From Rhizoctonia solani (taxonomy: Eukaryota; Basidiomycota; Agaricomycetes; Cantharellales; Ceratobasidiaceae), in assembly GCF_016906535.1 (NCBI RefSeq), contig NC_057370.1:1922001-1986000 (forward strand): a stretch of DNA of 64,000 nt, read 5' to 3'. Made by a program: the position numbers and the translations under genes. Shown in pieces: positions 47,310 to 59,455 of this stretch (position 1 is its first letter; every line of letters begins with the position of its first letter). The notes under the pieces are model-generated. The model did no database searches and was not told where the DNA came from. It was given only the letters and a program-made list of their open reading frames with translations.

Positions 47310-50300
47310 ATGGCTGCGCAAGGACAATGCTCCATGAGGGGCAAATGCGGCAGCAATTATGGCAAGCCGCTACCATGCCCATATGATGGGCCACCTCAAG
47401 AGGTAAGTTCGTGGGACTTAGCCACTTGCCATATTGGCTCACCTAATTGCCTTGTAGCTTGACCAAGAAGGAAAGGATTTGCTCGCATCCGTTTGCGGAC
47501 CCAAGTTTGCCCAAGGACCAGTTTGTTGTACAACGGACCAGATCGCGACGCTCAAGTCCAACTTTCAAACACCAGACCAACTCGTATCGTCCTGTCCGGC
47601 ATGCAAGAATAATTTCCACGAATTTTACTGCCATTTTACATGCTCCCCCAACCAAGCCGATTTTGTTACTGTCACATCTACCGAAGAAGGTGCTGTCAAG
47701 TCGGTTGATTTCAGGGTGACGGAATCATACGGAACTGGCTTTTACGACAGCTGCAAAGACGTCAAGTTTGGTGGGCTCAACGACAATGCTATGACGCTTA
47801 TCGGCGGTGGCGCAACCAATTATCATGATTTCTTCAAGTATATGGGTGCTGTTCGCCCTATAGGAAGTCCCTTCCAGATCAACTTTCCTCAGAAAGCGAA
47901 TTCGAGCTGGAATTCACCACTCAACGCTCCTGTTCGTGACTGTACCTCCGAGGGACTCGACAGCCGCTGTACATGCCTCGACTGTCCCGGTGTCTGTCCA
48001 ACACTCCCGGCTATCCCTGGCCAAGGCCCCACTTGCACGGTTGGAGCCTGGTCATGTTTTACATTCGGCCTTGTCCTCGTATACGCTCTCGGGGTCCTGG
48101 CTTTCTTAATCGGATACCTCATTCAATCCTTTATTCGACGCCGCAGGCGTCTCCGAGACGAGCGACATGCTCTTTCCGCAGAAGCTGCATCAGTCACCGG
48201 GGCCTTGGTCGGTGCAGGCTCGTTGCAGCAGCGGGACGGCACAGAGTCTACCGGCACCCGTTCCGAATCACGCCAGAACCTCGGCCGTGGTGCTTCGCTC
48301 CTCGATCCACTCGACTCTCTGCAGCCCCGTCAACACAAACTCAATACTCATCTCAGGCGAGGGTGCTACAAGCTCGGTTTGGCATGCGCCACACACCCAT
48401 GGATTACTTTCACCATCGTCTTTGCGCTGATCGGCATTCTGAACTTGGGATGGACCAAGTTCGAGGTCGAGACCGACCCCGTGCGCTTGTGGGTCGCTCC
48501 TAATTCGGAGCTCAAGCAGCAGAAGGAATACTTTGACGAACATTTCGGGCCGTTTTACAAGACTGAGCAGCTATTCATTACTGATATTCACGGCGGCCCC
48601 GTGATGACCTACCCACGTCTCAAATGGTGGCTCGACATCGAGAACGAGATTCGAGCACTCAAATCAGAACCCAACGGTTACTCTCATCCAGATGTTTGCT
48701 TCAAACCTGCTGGACCACGCGGAGCATGTGTGGTTCAATCGGTTAGCGCATACTTTGGTGGGGATATGGAAGACTGGGACGAAGATTCTTGGGTGGAACA
48801 ACTCGAAGACTGCGCATCCCAGCCTGCAATGTGCTTACCCGACTTTGGACAACCGTTGGCACCCAAATACGTACTCGGCTCGGCTCCCAAGGACGATGAA
48901 GATAATAGAATTTGGCACAAGGCTGAAGCTATGGTGGTTACCTTTGTCGTTTCAGACTCGCTCGATGAAGCTGTTAGGGAGCGGGCAGAAGAGTGGGAGA
49001 GGACACTTCGAGTATACTTGGAAGGTCTATCTGGAAGGTCCGAACAAGAAGCTGGTGTCAAGATTGCGTTTTCGACTGGTGTGAGCTTGACCGAGGAGAT
49101 CAACAAGAGCACCAATACTGATAAGAATGTAAGCCAAGCACCATGTGTCGTGTACAACGCTAATATCCTGCTCAGATTGTTATTCTCTCTTATCTCGTGA
49201 TGTTCTTCTACATCGCCTTGACTCTGGGCAAAGGTGGAACCTCGTACATGGGCGATCTCCTCCGTGGCTCCAAGAGCCGACGCATCTCCTCGCTCTTTAC
49301 AGGCACCAAATTTACTCTTGGGTTCTTTGGTATTGTTCTTGTCCTTGCATCAGTGTCAACCAGCGTCGGAATTTTCTCCTTCCTGGGTGTGCGCGTGACT
49401 CTTATCATTGCCGAAGTTATTCCCTTCCTCGTTCTCGCGGTCGGAGTAGACAACGTATTCATTTTGGTTCACGAACTCGATCGTCAGAACTCCCTCCATG
49501 GTCCTGGTACATCCCTCCAGCATACCGAAGTGGACGCTTCAGCTCTTTCTCCAATGTCGCGGCCAGGCTCGATTCGTTCACACTTGACGCCTGAAGAGCG
49601 GGTCGCACGAGCAGTGGCGAGGATGGGTCCATCGATTGCACTGAGCACGTTGACTGAGACGACTGCCTTTGCACTAGGAGCCTTGGTACCTATGCCTGCG
49701 GTTCGTAACTTTGCATTGTATGCCGCAGGAAGCGTGTTTGTGGGTGCTTGCCTCCAAGCCACCGCCTTTGTTTCAGCCCTCGCTCTGGATCTGCGTCGCG
49801 CCGAGTCCAGGCGTGTGGACTGTATTCCATGCATCACAGTCGGTGGCGGGATCGTCCTTGAAGGCGAAGAGAGCGAGCGCGACGGTGTTGCGGGCCTCAA
49901 ACTCCGGGAAAGCTTTATGACCGGGTGTGTGAGGCGCTATGCGGTAGTGTTGATGAAGCGTCCAGTCAAGGCTCTAGTGATGGTGGTATTTGCGGGCATA
50001 TTCGTATTGAGCGTTGTCTCGATGCAAAGAATTGAACTTGGGTTGGGTGAGTGGGTTCGAGGTCGTATAGGAGCGAGCACTAACACCTTTCAGACCAACG
50101 CCTTGCCCTCCCCTCTTCGTCGTACCTCGTCCCTTACTTCAACGCCCTTGACCAGCACTTTGCGGTCGGACCTCCAGTCTACTTTGTTTCTCGTGCGAAT
50201 GCCTCGGCGCGCACAAATCAACAACAGCTCTGTGCAAAATTCACATCGTGCTCGACCACTTCAATCGCGAATGTCCTCGAAGCTGAACGCAAACGGTCTC

Positions 50301-51634
50301 AAGTGTCGTACATTGCCGATCCGCCAGCAAGCTGGATCGACGACTTTATGTATTGGCTGAACCCTGAACTGAGCACTTGCTGTCGCGTACGGCGGGCGGA
50401 CCCGAGCGTATTCTGCGGCCCGAGAGACAGAGAGAGGCTCTGTCGCCCTTGTTTCGAGGACCGTGTCCCAGAATGGAATGTGACGCTCTCTGGAATGCCC
50501 GAGGGAGAAGAATTCTTGCGTTACCTCAACCAATGGCTCATCAGCCCAACGGACGAAGACTGCCCTCTTGGCGGCCGAGCATCATACGGCTCTGCTCTAT
50601 CAATTCAGGACCACGCCATTGAAGCCTCGCATTTCAGAACTTTCCACGCGCCGTTGAAGACCCAGGCGGACTTTATCAATGCTCTCAGCAGCTCAAAGAG
50701 AATCGCTACCGAGCTGACCGAAAGTACAGGGTCAGAGGTGTTTGCGTACTCGCTGCCGTATGTGTTCTTTGAACAATATGCGACGATCGTCTCTACAGCA
50801 CAAGGCGTACTTGGACTCGGCCTCGCCGCGGTGTTGATCATCACAGGGCTCTTGCTCGGATCATGGAGGACAGGCGTCGTCGTCACCGGTGTCGTCGGAT
50901 TGGCAGTGTGCACAGTAATCGGAGCGATGGCCTGGGAGGGCGTCATGCTCAACGCCATCTCGCTCGTGAACCTGGTGATCGCACTCGGAATCGGAGTCGA
51001 GTTTTGTGCCCATGTTGCGCGTGCCTTTGTCGGCGCGCCCTCGACCATACTCCGTGGACGAGAAGCGTCGATCGGAGTGGACTCGGAAGTCCAAGACGAG
51101 CGCGGAGTATGTTGGGCGGCGTCGAGTTGGGCGGAGGGGCGGCAACCGAAGCTGAACAGCGCGAGCGGGACGAGAGGGTGGTGTTTGCGCTGGCAGATGT
51201 TGGGCCGAGTGTACTGAGCGGGATTACGTTCACCAAGCTAATTGGGATGTGCGTGTTGGGTCTGACGAGGAGCAAGCTGCTCGAGGTGAGTTTGCTGACT
51301 TTTTTTTCATTTCATTACCGAGTCTAACACGGAATAGATCTACTACTTCCGAATGTGGTCAACTCTGATTGTTTCTGGTGCACTGCACGGATTGGTTCTG
51401 TTGCCCGTCGTGTTGAGCGTGGCGGGTGGACCTGCCTATGCGCTCGAAGACCAGGACGAAGAGTGGATTAGCTCGGTGATGAGGAGACAGATTACGAATA
51501 TACGTGAGTGCCCATGTCACGGTCATGTGACCTTGTGGCTAATGTTTTTGTTTTTGGCAGCCCATTCGTGGCTGATGACGACGAGTCGGTCCATGAAGAT
51601 TAATGTTGTGGTGTATAGTTTACGAGTAATGTGA
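47310..51634 (+). CDS. NCR1: Niemann-Pick C1 sterol transporter (Ncr1-like)
   Basis: Lysosomal/vacuolar membrane protein that passes sterol from the lumen to the membrane. The N-terminal Cys-rich sterol-binding domain starts QGQCSMRGKCGSNYGKPLPC; CTCLDCPGVCP and a TM precede the middle luminal domain (LFITDIHGGPVMTYP). The sterol-sensing domain begins VILSYLVMFFYIALTL-like and includes LIIAEVIPFLVLAVGVDNVF; LALPSSSYLVPYF follows. The last domain has TFTKLIGMCVLGLTRSKLLE. From the first in-frame ATG (47310) no signal peptide is seen, so the true start is probably upstream. Frame shifts near 51106 and 51561 change the last domain and tail; with one more C the tail would end in an acidic VADDDESVHED. 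Confidence 0.92.
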
Positions 51635-51778
51635 TCAAAGTCTTAGTTATGTTTTCACACAATAAATGGATCGATTTGTTTATTCGAGTCATTATCATCG
51701 AGCGTGCGCTGGAGCAACGCTTGTTTGAGAATAAATAAGAGGGGACAGTGTGCGAAGAAAACATAGATTTTACCAGAC

Positions 51779-52604
51779 TTACGGGGAGCGAGACCTTGTC
51801 CTGCTTCTGCTGGGGCTTCTGGACCTCGTAAGCGAGCGGGTGTAGGAACGAGAACGGGAGCGGGTGCGAGAGCGAGACCTGCTCCTGGACCTGGATGCAC
51901 TTCTCGACGAGCGTGTGTACGACGAAACGGAACGAGATCTGGACCGACTGCGAGTGTAGGATCTGCTGCGAGTGCGACTCCGAGAGCGAGTATAGGACCT
52001 CCGGCGCCTAATGGGGCTCCTGCTCCTGCTGCGACTGGGCGAGAGGGACCTCGGGCGATACGAGTCACCTCCGAATCTCCGCGGAGGAGTGCGGCGACGG
52101 GCAGGTGGAGGCAGGCGCCTATTGCGGATGGGGGAAGGGGGACGTCTGTTGCGTCTGGGGGGAGAGTATGGTCTGCGAGGCGGCGATGGCGAGCGAGGCG
52201 GGTCAGAGAGTTCCACAGCAAGGGTAGCGCCGTCGAGCAGCCCCGTGTGCATGTGCTTCACCGCCGTCTTGGCCGCTCGCGAATCGAAAAACTCGACGTG
52301 TGCACTGCCCCTGGTCTGTCCCGCTGCTCATACATCAGCATATATACTATCAACAATACCAAATCGACTCACACTTTTGGTGGGTTGGCATGTGGATCTT
52401 GCGAATGTCCCCATACGGAGAGAATACGGCCCGCAAATGGCCTTGAACAATGTTGCGAGTTAGGTTCTTGATGAATACCGTGCGTGTAGTAGGCGATCGG
52501 CTCCTGCTCCTGCTCTTCGCCCGTGATTGGCTCCTGCTCCGACTCCTCCCTCTACTCCCCGACCTCGACACAGATCGCATCCGCATATCCTCGTCTCCCG
52601 CCAT
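51779..52604 (-). CDS. RNPS1-like SR protein
   Basis: Nuclear splicing/exon-junction factor with one RRM between RS stretches. The start MAGDEDMRMRSVSRSGSRG (52604); RRM RNP2 is VFIKNLTRN; RNP1 is RGSAHVEFF, followed by KTAVKHMHTGLLDGATL. The C-terminal two thirds are Arg/Ser dipeptides (about 52070-51785) with the pattern RSRSRSR and SYTRSR repeated. It ends SRSP-TAA at 51779. TAA overlaps a perfect GTAAGT donor; splicing there would add a short tail, VAPAHAR-stop. The first intron is 52378-52330. It is divergent from FRS1, 101 bp apart. Confidence 0.87.
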
Positions 52605-52705
52605 ATTTCTCTCGGTCGTCGTCGGCAACTGACGGATCCAACCCCGATTCCGTCGGATGACTCATCCCCCGGTCGGATGCAGATTTACTCCGAGTCACCT
52701 GCACC
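52605..52705. promoter_or_regulatory. 101-bp divergent promoter between the RNPS1-like gene and FRS1
   Basis: The start codons of two housekeeping genes are 101 bp apart. GC-rich, no TATA box. Confidence 0.5.
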
Positions 52706-55354
52706 ATGTAAGTAGCTGCTCCCCGATGCCGCCGATCTATTCGTGTTTAGATGGCCTCCTAGGCCGACTGTAGCTGTAGACAAGGCCGATCTGTACGAGC
52801 GACTCGGGAGGGTCTATAGTGAGTCAAGTGCTTGCTTGGTTTTGTTGGTATTGACAGCCGCTACAGCGACCGCCGAGTTTGACGAACTGTGTTTCGATTT
52901 TGGTATCGAGCTCGATGAGATGTGAGTCTAGTTGGGGAGAAAATGTTATATCCTGAATATTTCTTAGACACAGAAGAAGTTGAAGAGGCAATCAAGCGTG
53001 GTCTGCCCGCCGAGCGTCCGTATGTGTATTCTCTCTTCTTCATTGCATCCACTGACGTCCCACTAGCAACTTAAAATAGAGATTCCGGCCAACAGGTATG
53101 TCGGCCAACAACCACAATCTGATCTAACGCGGTCGAAACAGGTATGACATGCTCTGCATCGAAGGTATCGCCCGCGCCTGCGCATCTTCCTTGGAAAAGA
53201 AAAGGCTCCCGAATATAAACTCGTCTCCCCAAAGGGAGGTATAGACGACTACCTACAGTTACTATCAAACCCGAGGTACGGCCTCGTGCGCATATATCCA
53301 CATACTGGACCCTCCCTTCCTCACATATTCCTGCCAGACCGCCCAAATTCGACCCTACTTTGCCGGCGCCATCTTGCGCAACGTCAAGTTCACACCGCGC
53401 TCGTATGCGTCCTTTATCGACTTGCAGGACAAACTTCACCAGAATATCGCCCGGAAACGCCAGTTGGTTGCGATCGGAACGCACGATTTGGATACGCTCA
53501 AGCCTCCGTTCACGTATGAGGCTCTTCCTCCGGACCAGATCAAGTTCATTGCACTCGGGAAGGCCCAAGAAACGCGCGCTGACGAGTTGGTTGAAATCTA
53601 TCGCGTACGTTATTTTTATTCTCTCTCTGTGCGGAGCTCTGAAATCAAAGACGACAGGGCGAGAAACATCTCTCTCGATACCTGCACATTATCGAAAACT
53701 CTCCGGTTTATCCGATTATCTACGACTCGAACCGAACAGTTTTGTCCATGCCGCCCATCATCAACTCGGAGCACTCGAAAATTACGCTCAACACCCGGAA
53801 CGTATTTATTGACTTGACCGCGACTGACGAGACCAAGCTTGCCATCGTGACCAACGAGATGGTAGCAATGTTCAGCGAGTACTGCGAGGAGCCATTCACG
53901 TGAGCCGCTTCACCCCACATGCATTGCCGAATTAATGGTTGTCTCCAGCGTCGAGCCGGTGCGTCTCATCCTCCCCGACGGATCGACCAAAATTACACCA
54001 GACCTATCTCTCCGTCCGATGAGCACAACAGCAGCATACATCAACTCCTTCACGGGACTCACCCTCACACCACAAGAGCTCGCGCCCATGCTCCAACGAA
54101 TGGGCCTCCAGGCAACAGCGACCAACGAACCCGATGCGGACTTGACGCTCTTGATCCCTCCTACCCGCCCGACATCCTCCACCCCGTTGATCTCGTCGAG
54201 GACGCGGCGATCGCGTACGGGTTCAATAAGCTCCCGAGAGCGTTCCCGGCCGTGAATACTGTGGCACAACCGCTCGAAGTAAGTAAACTGGCGGATCTCG
54301 TCAGGAGAGAATGTGCCATGTGCGGTGGATCGAGGTCTTGCCGCTCATCCTTGTGAGTACTCCTGCTTGCTAAGCTGAACCGGACGAAGTACTGATGGAA
54401 TTGGATAGTGCTCGCACGACGAAAACTTTGCGTGGTTGAATCGAACGGATGACGGAAAGGTGGCTGTTAAACTTGCGAACCCCAAAACGCTCGAGTACCA
54501 AGTTGTTAGAACAAGTCTTTTGCCAGGGCTACTCAAGACCGTACGTCTTCTTTTCACTTTCCACCTACTACTGCCATATTCATATTATTGCAGATCCGAG
54601 AAAATCGCGCGCACCCTCTCCCTATCCAAGTATTCGAGACTTCGGATATCGCGCTCAAAGACGATACGCACCAGCGCCGCGCACGCAACGTTCGTCGTGC
54701 TGGGGCCGTGTGGTGCAACAAGTCGGCCGGGTTCGAGGTCGTACACGGTCTGCTCGGGCGAATCATGAGCGTTCTCGAGGTTCCGCGACTGGAACTCGTG
54801 ACGGAAAGCGTGTACAGGCTGGAAAGGGCGTCGAGGGCGAGGGATGGTGGATCGAGGGATACGACGGTGAGTCCAGAGTCGGATGATATACAGAGCCAGG
54901 AGAAAAAATGCTCGCAGATCCTACCTACTTCCCTGGACGGGCCGCCAAGATTTTCTACCGCCCACGAAAGGGAACAGAAACCAAGGAGCCCACACCCTTG
55001 CTCGAGGATTCGACAGTGATCGATACCGCCTCATCCAAAACGGCCGAATCTGCGCCTCTCACCGCCACTCCCGCCGCGACCACCGCAACCTCGAAAGCAA
55101 GCGAACTCCTCTCCAACATCAAGTCCACCATTTCTTCCGTCATCGCGTCCCCGCTCGAACCAGTCAAGACGGGCCTCAAGGAAGGATCCGCAGAAAGCAC
55201 GCACCCGCCCCGTGCGGACGGAGTCATCGAGATTGGAAGTTTGGGCATCTTGCATCCGAGTGTGTTGGAAAAGTTTGAGATTCCGTATCCGTGCTCGGCT
55301 CTGGAGTTTGATTTGGCGCCGTTTGTCAAGGAGGAGCGGCCGGTTTGGGAGTGA
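52706..55354 (+). CDS. FRS1: cytosolic phenylalanyl-tRNA synthetase, beta subunit
   Basis: The partner of FRS2. The start codon appears split: AT at 52706-52707, intron 52708-52762 (GTAAGT...CTAG), then G plus CCGACTGTA, so the protein begins [15 protein letters not shown], the family's usual MPTV opening. [22 protein letters not shown] and [17 protein letters not shown] follow, and the B3/B4 and B5 regions continue to a C-terminal [20 protein letters not shown], ending [12 protein letters not shown] at 55354. A Ser/Ala insert of about 60 aa near 55000-55190 is unusual. Frame breaks are near 52970, 53032 and 53172 (CCC run before the ILxG block). Confidence 0.87.
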
Positions 55355-56484
55355 GCTTGTTGTTGTTGTTTTGCTTTTTTTCTCCCTTTTTTTTCTTGAG
55401 CTTGTAGAGTTGTGGATGGAAGAGAATAGAAATGTAGTGAACTTTGTTGGTTGATGATTCTTTTGAATGCGTAAAGTGTTGTTGAAGGTATGCTTGGTAT
55501 TCGCATGTTCGTCGTATGGAAAGCAGACATTCGGCTCTAATAATCGTATCCTCTCCCCTATGCTATGAATTCAACGAGCTCCTTCTCTCGGGTGATATGT
55601 TTTACAGACATTTTTTGTGAGTACTGGTCCAACCCAGCACCCAACTTGGCCAAAAATGTCCATAGCATATTTGAACGCGCATAGAAACTCACAACGACGA
55701 CACAACGGAGGTAGCGCGAGAAGCAGAAGAGTCATTAATAAGTGCAGCCCATTCACCAAGAGGATACCAGGGCCGCGGGTGGATAGCATGTCGTATAGCA
55801 GGAAGTAAAGGTGATAGCAGGACACAATGCGACTGTATGCGGTATCATAGAGCACGAAACGGTATGAATTAAACCAGTGACAACTAGAGACTCGGGGTGC
55901 GCGACTATCGGCTGTCTCTTGGTCCAGTACTATCGGCCACAAGGTGCCCATAATGGTTATTCGTCTATGAATATTGAGTCCATTCACCCCGGCTCTGATT
56001 CTGGCTCCAGCCCTAGGACATTTGCACACTCCATTCAGGGCCAACGTTTGACTAGCGTTGATAGGATCCTCTAATCAACCGGCCCCGCCTCAAGGTGCGT
56101 CACTCATTCCATGCCTGTCAGCTATCAAACGTCATTCAAGTGAAATCATTAGCAGCCGAAGTATCATAATTTCGCTGTAGGCATATTTGGGTGGTCGTGA
56201 CAGCTAAACCCATGTTGCTTCATCCAATCACCGTGACGTTTTCCCTCCCCCACATTCAAGGGTTTTCCCCAACATTTAAACATTACAATCAATAGAAAGT
56301 TTTGAGAAAGATAATCTTAACGATTTATCGTGGTGGAGGGTTGTCGCCCTCGTAACATACATGTCCAAAACTGGGAGCATAGCCATTAATTCATTGCTCG
56401 GTCATCTCTGGTCGCCGAGTCCTTTATCATATCAAACGTAAACAACATGGAACAAATTCAACACTGGTAATCTAGGTTACAATT
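55355..56484. other. 1.1-kb intergenic region
   Basis: Begins with TTGTTGTTGTTTTG and T runs (FRS1 3' flank). A weak minus-strand open frame at 55571-56044 (157 codons, two hydrophobic segments such as LLMTLLLLALPPLCRR) lies within it; no homology is recognised and it may be chance. The rest shows nothing. Confidence 0.45.
55571..56044 (-). CDS. weak hypothetical ORF with hydrophobic segments
   Basis: An open frame of 157 codons. It holds a hydrophobic stretch at the middle (YHLYFLLYDML) and a stronger one (LLVNGLHLLMTLLLLALP). A GTGAGT occurs downstream, so splicing may change it. I do not recognise it, and expression is not supported by anything visible. It might be a fragment of a membrane protein. 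Confidence 0.25.
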   Translation of the reverse strand: MALNGVCKCPRAGARIRAGVNGLNIHRRITIMGTLWPIVLDQETADSRAPRVSSCHWFNSYRFVLYDTAYSRIVSCYHLYFLLYDMLSTRGPGILLVNGLHLLMTLLLLALPPLCRRCEFLCAFKYAMDIFGQVGCWVGPVLTKNVCKTYHPREGAR

Positions 56485-57270
56485 TCATCTCCGTGAATAA
56501 CGCTCATGGCGTCCACGCGATACAGGAGGTGGCTGCGTGAGGCGCTCAGTCCTGTGCTGCATATCAGTGTTTTTGGTGCCAGCTAGCCGATTAGATTCCG
56601 GAGAGAGCCATGTAAATCGGCCGAGCACCGACGGGATCATTGTGGACAAGCTCCTTTTGGAATGACCTTCCCCTATGCTTTCTTCGTCTTCTCTTTCTTC
56701 GTCTACCGTCCATAGCGGTGCGGAAACGGAGCTATAGCCAGAGTACCAACCGTTTCGAGACGGCCTCTTTTCGTCTAGGTTGGGCTGTTGAAGCTGTCGT
56801 GAGTTATTTGTGGGTTCGGTTGCCTGTCGATCGCTCCGTCGTCGCCGCAAGTAAAACAGGAAGAGGATAGATAATATCGCAAGAAGCAGAAAACCAATGC
56901 CGACCGCCAGGCCAACGGTTAATTGAGACGTGCTACCCCGGACAAGCGATATGAATTAGATTATCCACGCCTAAAATGAAGCTCACCCGTTCTGGAATGG
57001 CTCGAGTTTGTTGGTGCCGGTTGCTGTTGGCAGTGTACTACGTCAACGATGGGTGAGTCACATTTCGTTGGCGGTTTCCTCGATCAAGTGACTCAACGAT
57101 GTCCGAGTGCGAGTGCGAGTTGCGCGGCCAGGTCTGGAGGCCACAGTACTAGCAGTAAGGGCGTGAAATATTGTTCCAATAGTGCTCGCTCCTGCACGCG
57201 ATTGCGACCTTGCAGTCGATTTGGGGGTCGAACCGCTTGATGAAGAAGAATAACCATGGCTCGAGGTCAT
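56485..57270 (-). CDS. Ser/Thr-rich single-pass membrane protein, short
   Basis: ATG at 57270 opens MTSSHGYSSSSSGSTPKST, a Ser/Thr-rich ectodomain of about 70 aa. A TM segment, VGLAVGIGFLLLAILSILFLF, lies in the next exons (about 56930-56870), followed by a basic stop-transfer sequence (YLRRRRSDR) and a cytosolic tail with SRNGWYSGYSSVSAPLW that ends HERYSRR-stop at 56485. Related in layout to the next gene upstream, but it lacks that gene's folded ectodomain, so it may be a shortened paralogue. No signal peptide is obvious; further 5' exons are possible. Function unknown, perhaps wall or surface sensing. Confidence 0.6.
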
Positions 57271-57788
57271 GGGTGCCTCTGAGTTGAAACCGTAGGACAG
57301 GTGCTCTCTGACAAACACAACCCACACCTCTATCTTCGCTTGAATTCAAATTAAAATAATACAGGACGACGTAGAGTCGGTGGCCTTGTCCTCGGCCGGA
57401 ATTCGCTAGGTGCCTTGTATTTTTGAAAAAGCTGGTCAAGTTGCAGTGTGACATCCTGCTACGCCCTCATTTGAGTTCCAACATACAGAACCCAGTAATT
57501 CAGTTTAGGCGCCGCTCATCGCTAATAATAGCCGCGGATGAAGGTCTATGCGCAACACAGCGAGCTGCCTTGCCCAAGTGCGCGTGGTACAAATCTATTT
57601 GACTCAGAATCAGACCGATCAGTCCATCGAAGAGACAGAAAAGAACTAACAACATGAATTCTTCACATGACAGCATTCAAGTGGACACAGTATCAAGACG
57701 TACCAATAAAATAAAGTTAATGGGCAGTACATACGAGAAAATAGCCTTCCGACCAAAATTAACCAAAAAATCACATAAACCAAGTTCT

Positions 57789-59455
57789 TCAGGAAGCTGA
57801 ATAGGCAGGAGGTAATGGCGGCAGTCCCGAATGTGTCCTCGATGTCCCAGAAACGGAATTAGGGTCAAACGGTTCAGCCTCTATTGGCCCTAAATTGTGC
57901 GCATCCGGGTTAACGAGGTTCCGACGCTTCTCTGAGATACCCATGCTTGAGGGCTCGCTCCCGCTCGCTTCTCCGCTATATGTGGTGTTTCTGTCGCCCA
58001 CCGACATGGATGCAAGTGGATAAGGTACTGGGACCTGAGGATTGTAGTGGCCTGTGGTCGAAACGTCGTGATACGACCCAGTATAGTGGGTTGCCGTTGT
58101 CGGGACTGGGGTGTACTGGGTGTGAGAGTAGCCGTAGGGTGGTTCAATATCGGGCTTCTCAGATTCATGCCGCCGGCGATTCCTTTTGTAACAGAACCAG
58201 AGGAGTAATGCCGTGATAATGATGGCCGTTATCGACACAACAACAGCCACGCCAATGATTGCGGGTGTGGCCCTGATTTATATGTTTATAAAATAATTAG
58301 AGCGGTAGTTAAATCGACCTACAGTCTATTTGAAACTGTAGATGGGGACGTGTCCGTGGTGCCGGAGGTAGGTGTAGTGGTCCCTCCTGAATATAACGTA
58401 GAGAATTTCCCGGCGCTTACAGTCGATGCCGCGCCCAAGCAAGCGTTGTTAGAAGTTGCAGTGATAGTATATGGGCCGGTGACAGCTGAATTACCCGCCG
58501 AATCGTAATGAGCCACTACATGCATATCTAGAGGTCAACGGTTGGTGTTTAGTTAGCACAGGATCCCTACGTACACCAGTACTCAACATCCGCACTCATA
58601 TCCAGTGTCAAGCCCTGAAAACGTTCAAGCAATCATGAAGTAGAAACCAATAACCCATAGAGGACTCACCAGAGGACTCGAGCTGAAATTTATCGTCTTT
58701 TGTCCGCGACCCTAATACAACAGAGTGAGTTTCTATGAATTTGAGTATAATATGGTATAATTACTCACTACTGGCACGACCACTAGTTTGTATGGCCCGG
58801 TTCCATTCTTCATGTTCACAATAGCCAATTCGCACTGCCCGCTGATTAGCGGTTAGCAGGCCGTCAAGGGAGCAATACTACGAACTACCTACGTCCCCTT
58901 CACTTCGACATCCAAGGTTGAAGGTTTCAGCGGATTCGATATACTGCAATTGGCTTGAGAAGTCATTGTCAATTTTTTTTCTAGCACCTTTAGTAATATA
59001 AATGAGTCTGGCCCCAAATTCGAATGGATTGTAGCAATTCACTCCACCAGTATAGTTATTTGAGTCAAACATAGAGACCCCAAACGACATCCCGAGCGGT
59101 AAATTCGCAATCCAGTTTGTCTTGCCGGTTACAGCTACAAAATCACGTTCATACCGACTACGACGCATTTATCAGGAAACTCACCCGTATTGTCAAATTG
59201 TACCAGGTAAGGCTGGTACCCTCCAACGTACAACACAGCGTGATAGGGTGGTACAGGCTGCGGATCAACTTTTTCTTTGGCCCAGTATTGCCAAGTAGTA
59301 TTAGAGCATTGTGGAACACTTTCCGGAAACTATAAGTTCGTTGACCTGCATAGTCAGCCCTCCGTTCCACGGCCATGACCGAGTCCTCAGGCACGATCAC
59401 TCACGTCAAAGGTGAAATTTAACAGATCCCATGGGGGCAAGCCGGATGTGGACAT
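57789..59455 (-). CDS. Ser/Thr-rich single-pass membrane protein with Ig/FN-like ectodomain
   Basis: Possible start ATG at 59455 (MSTSGLPPWDLLNFTFD). The ectodomain has NTTWQYWAKEKVDPQPVPPY, VGGYQPYLVQFDN, MSFGVSMFDSNNYTGGVN and TGPYTITATSNNACL, a layout known from many fungal surface proteins (two beta domains, a Ser/Thr stalk with GGTTTPTSGTTDTSP). The TM helix is VAVVVSITAIIITALLLWFCY, with KRNRRR stop-transfer and a Pro/Ser/Gly cytosolic tail ending PPAYSAS-stop at 57789. A frame shift near 59330 separates the start exon from the ectodomain. A signal peptide is not evident. Role unknown. Confidence 0.7.

Noticed and set aside
51655..52463. Long Leu/Ala and Arg/Gly-rich frames around the RS domain
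   Set aside because: Alternative frames of RS dipeptide codons, which stay open by composition.
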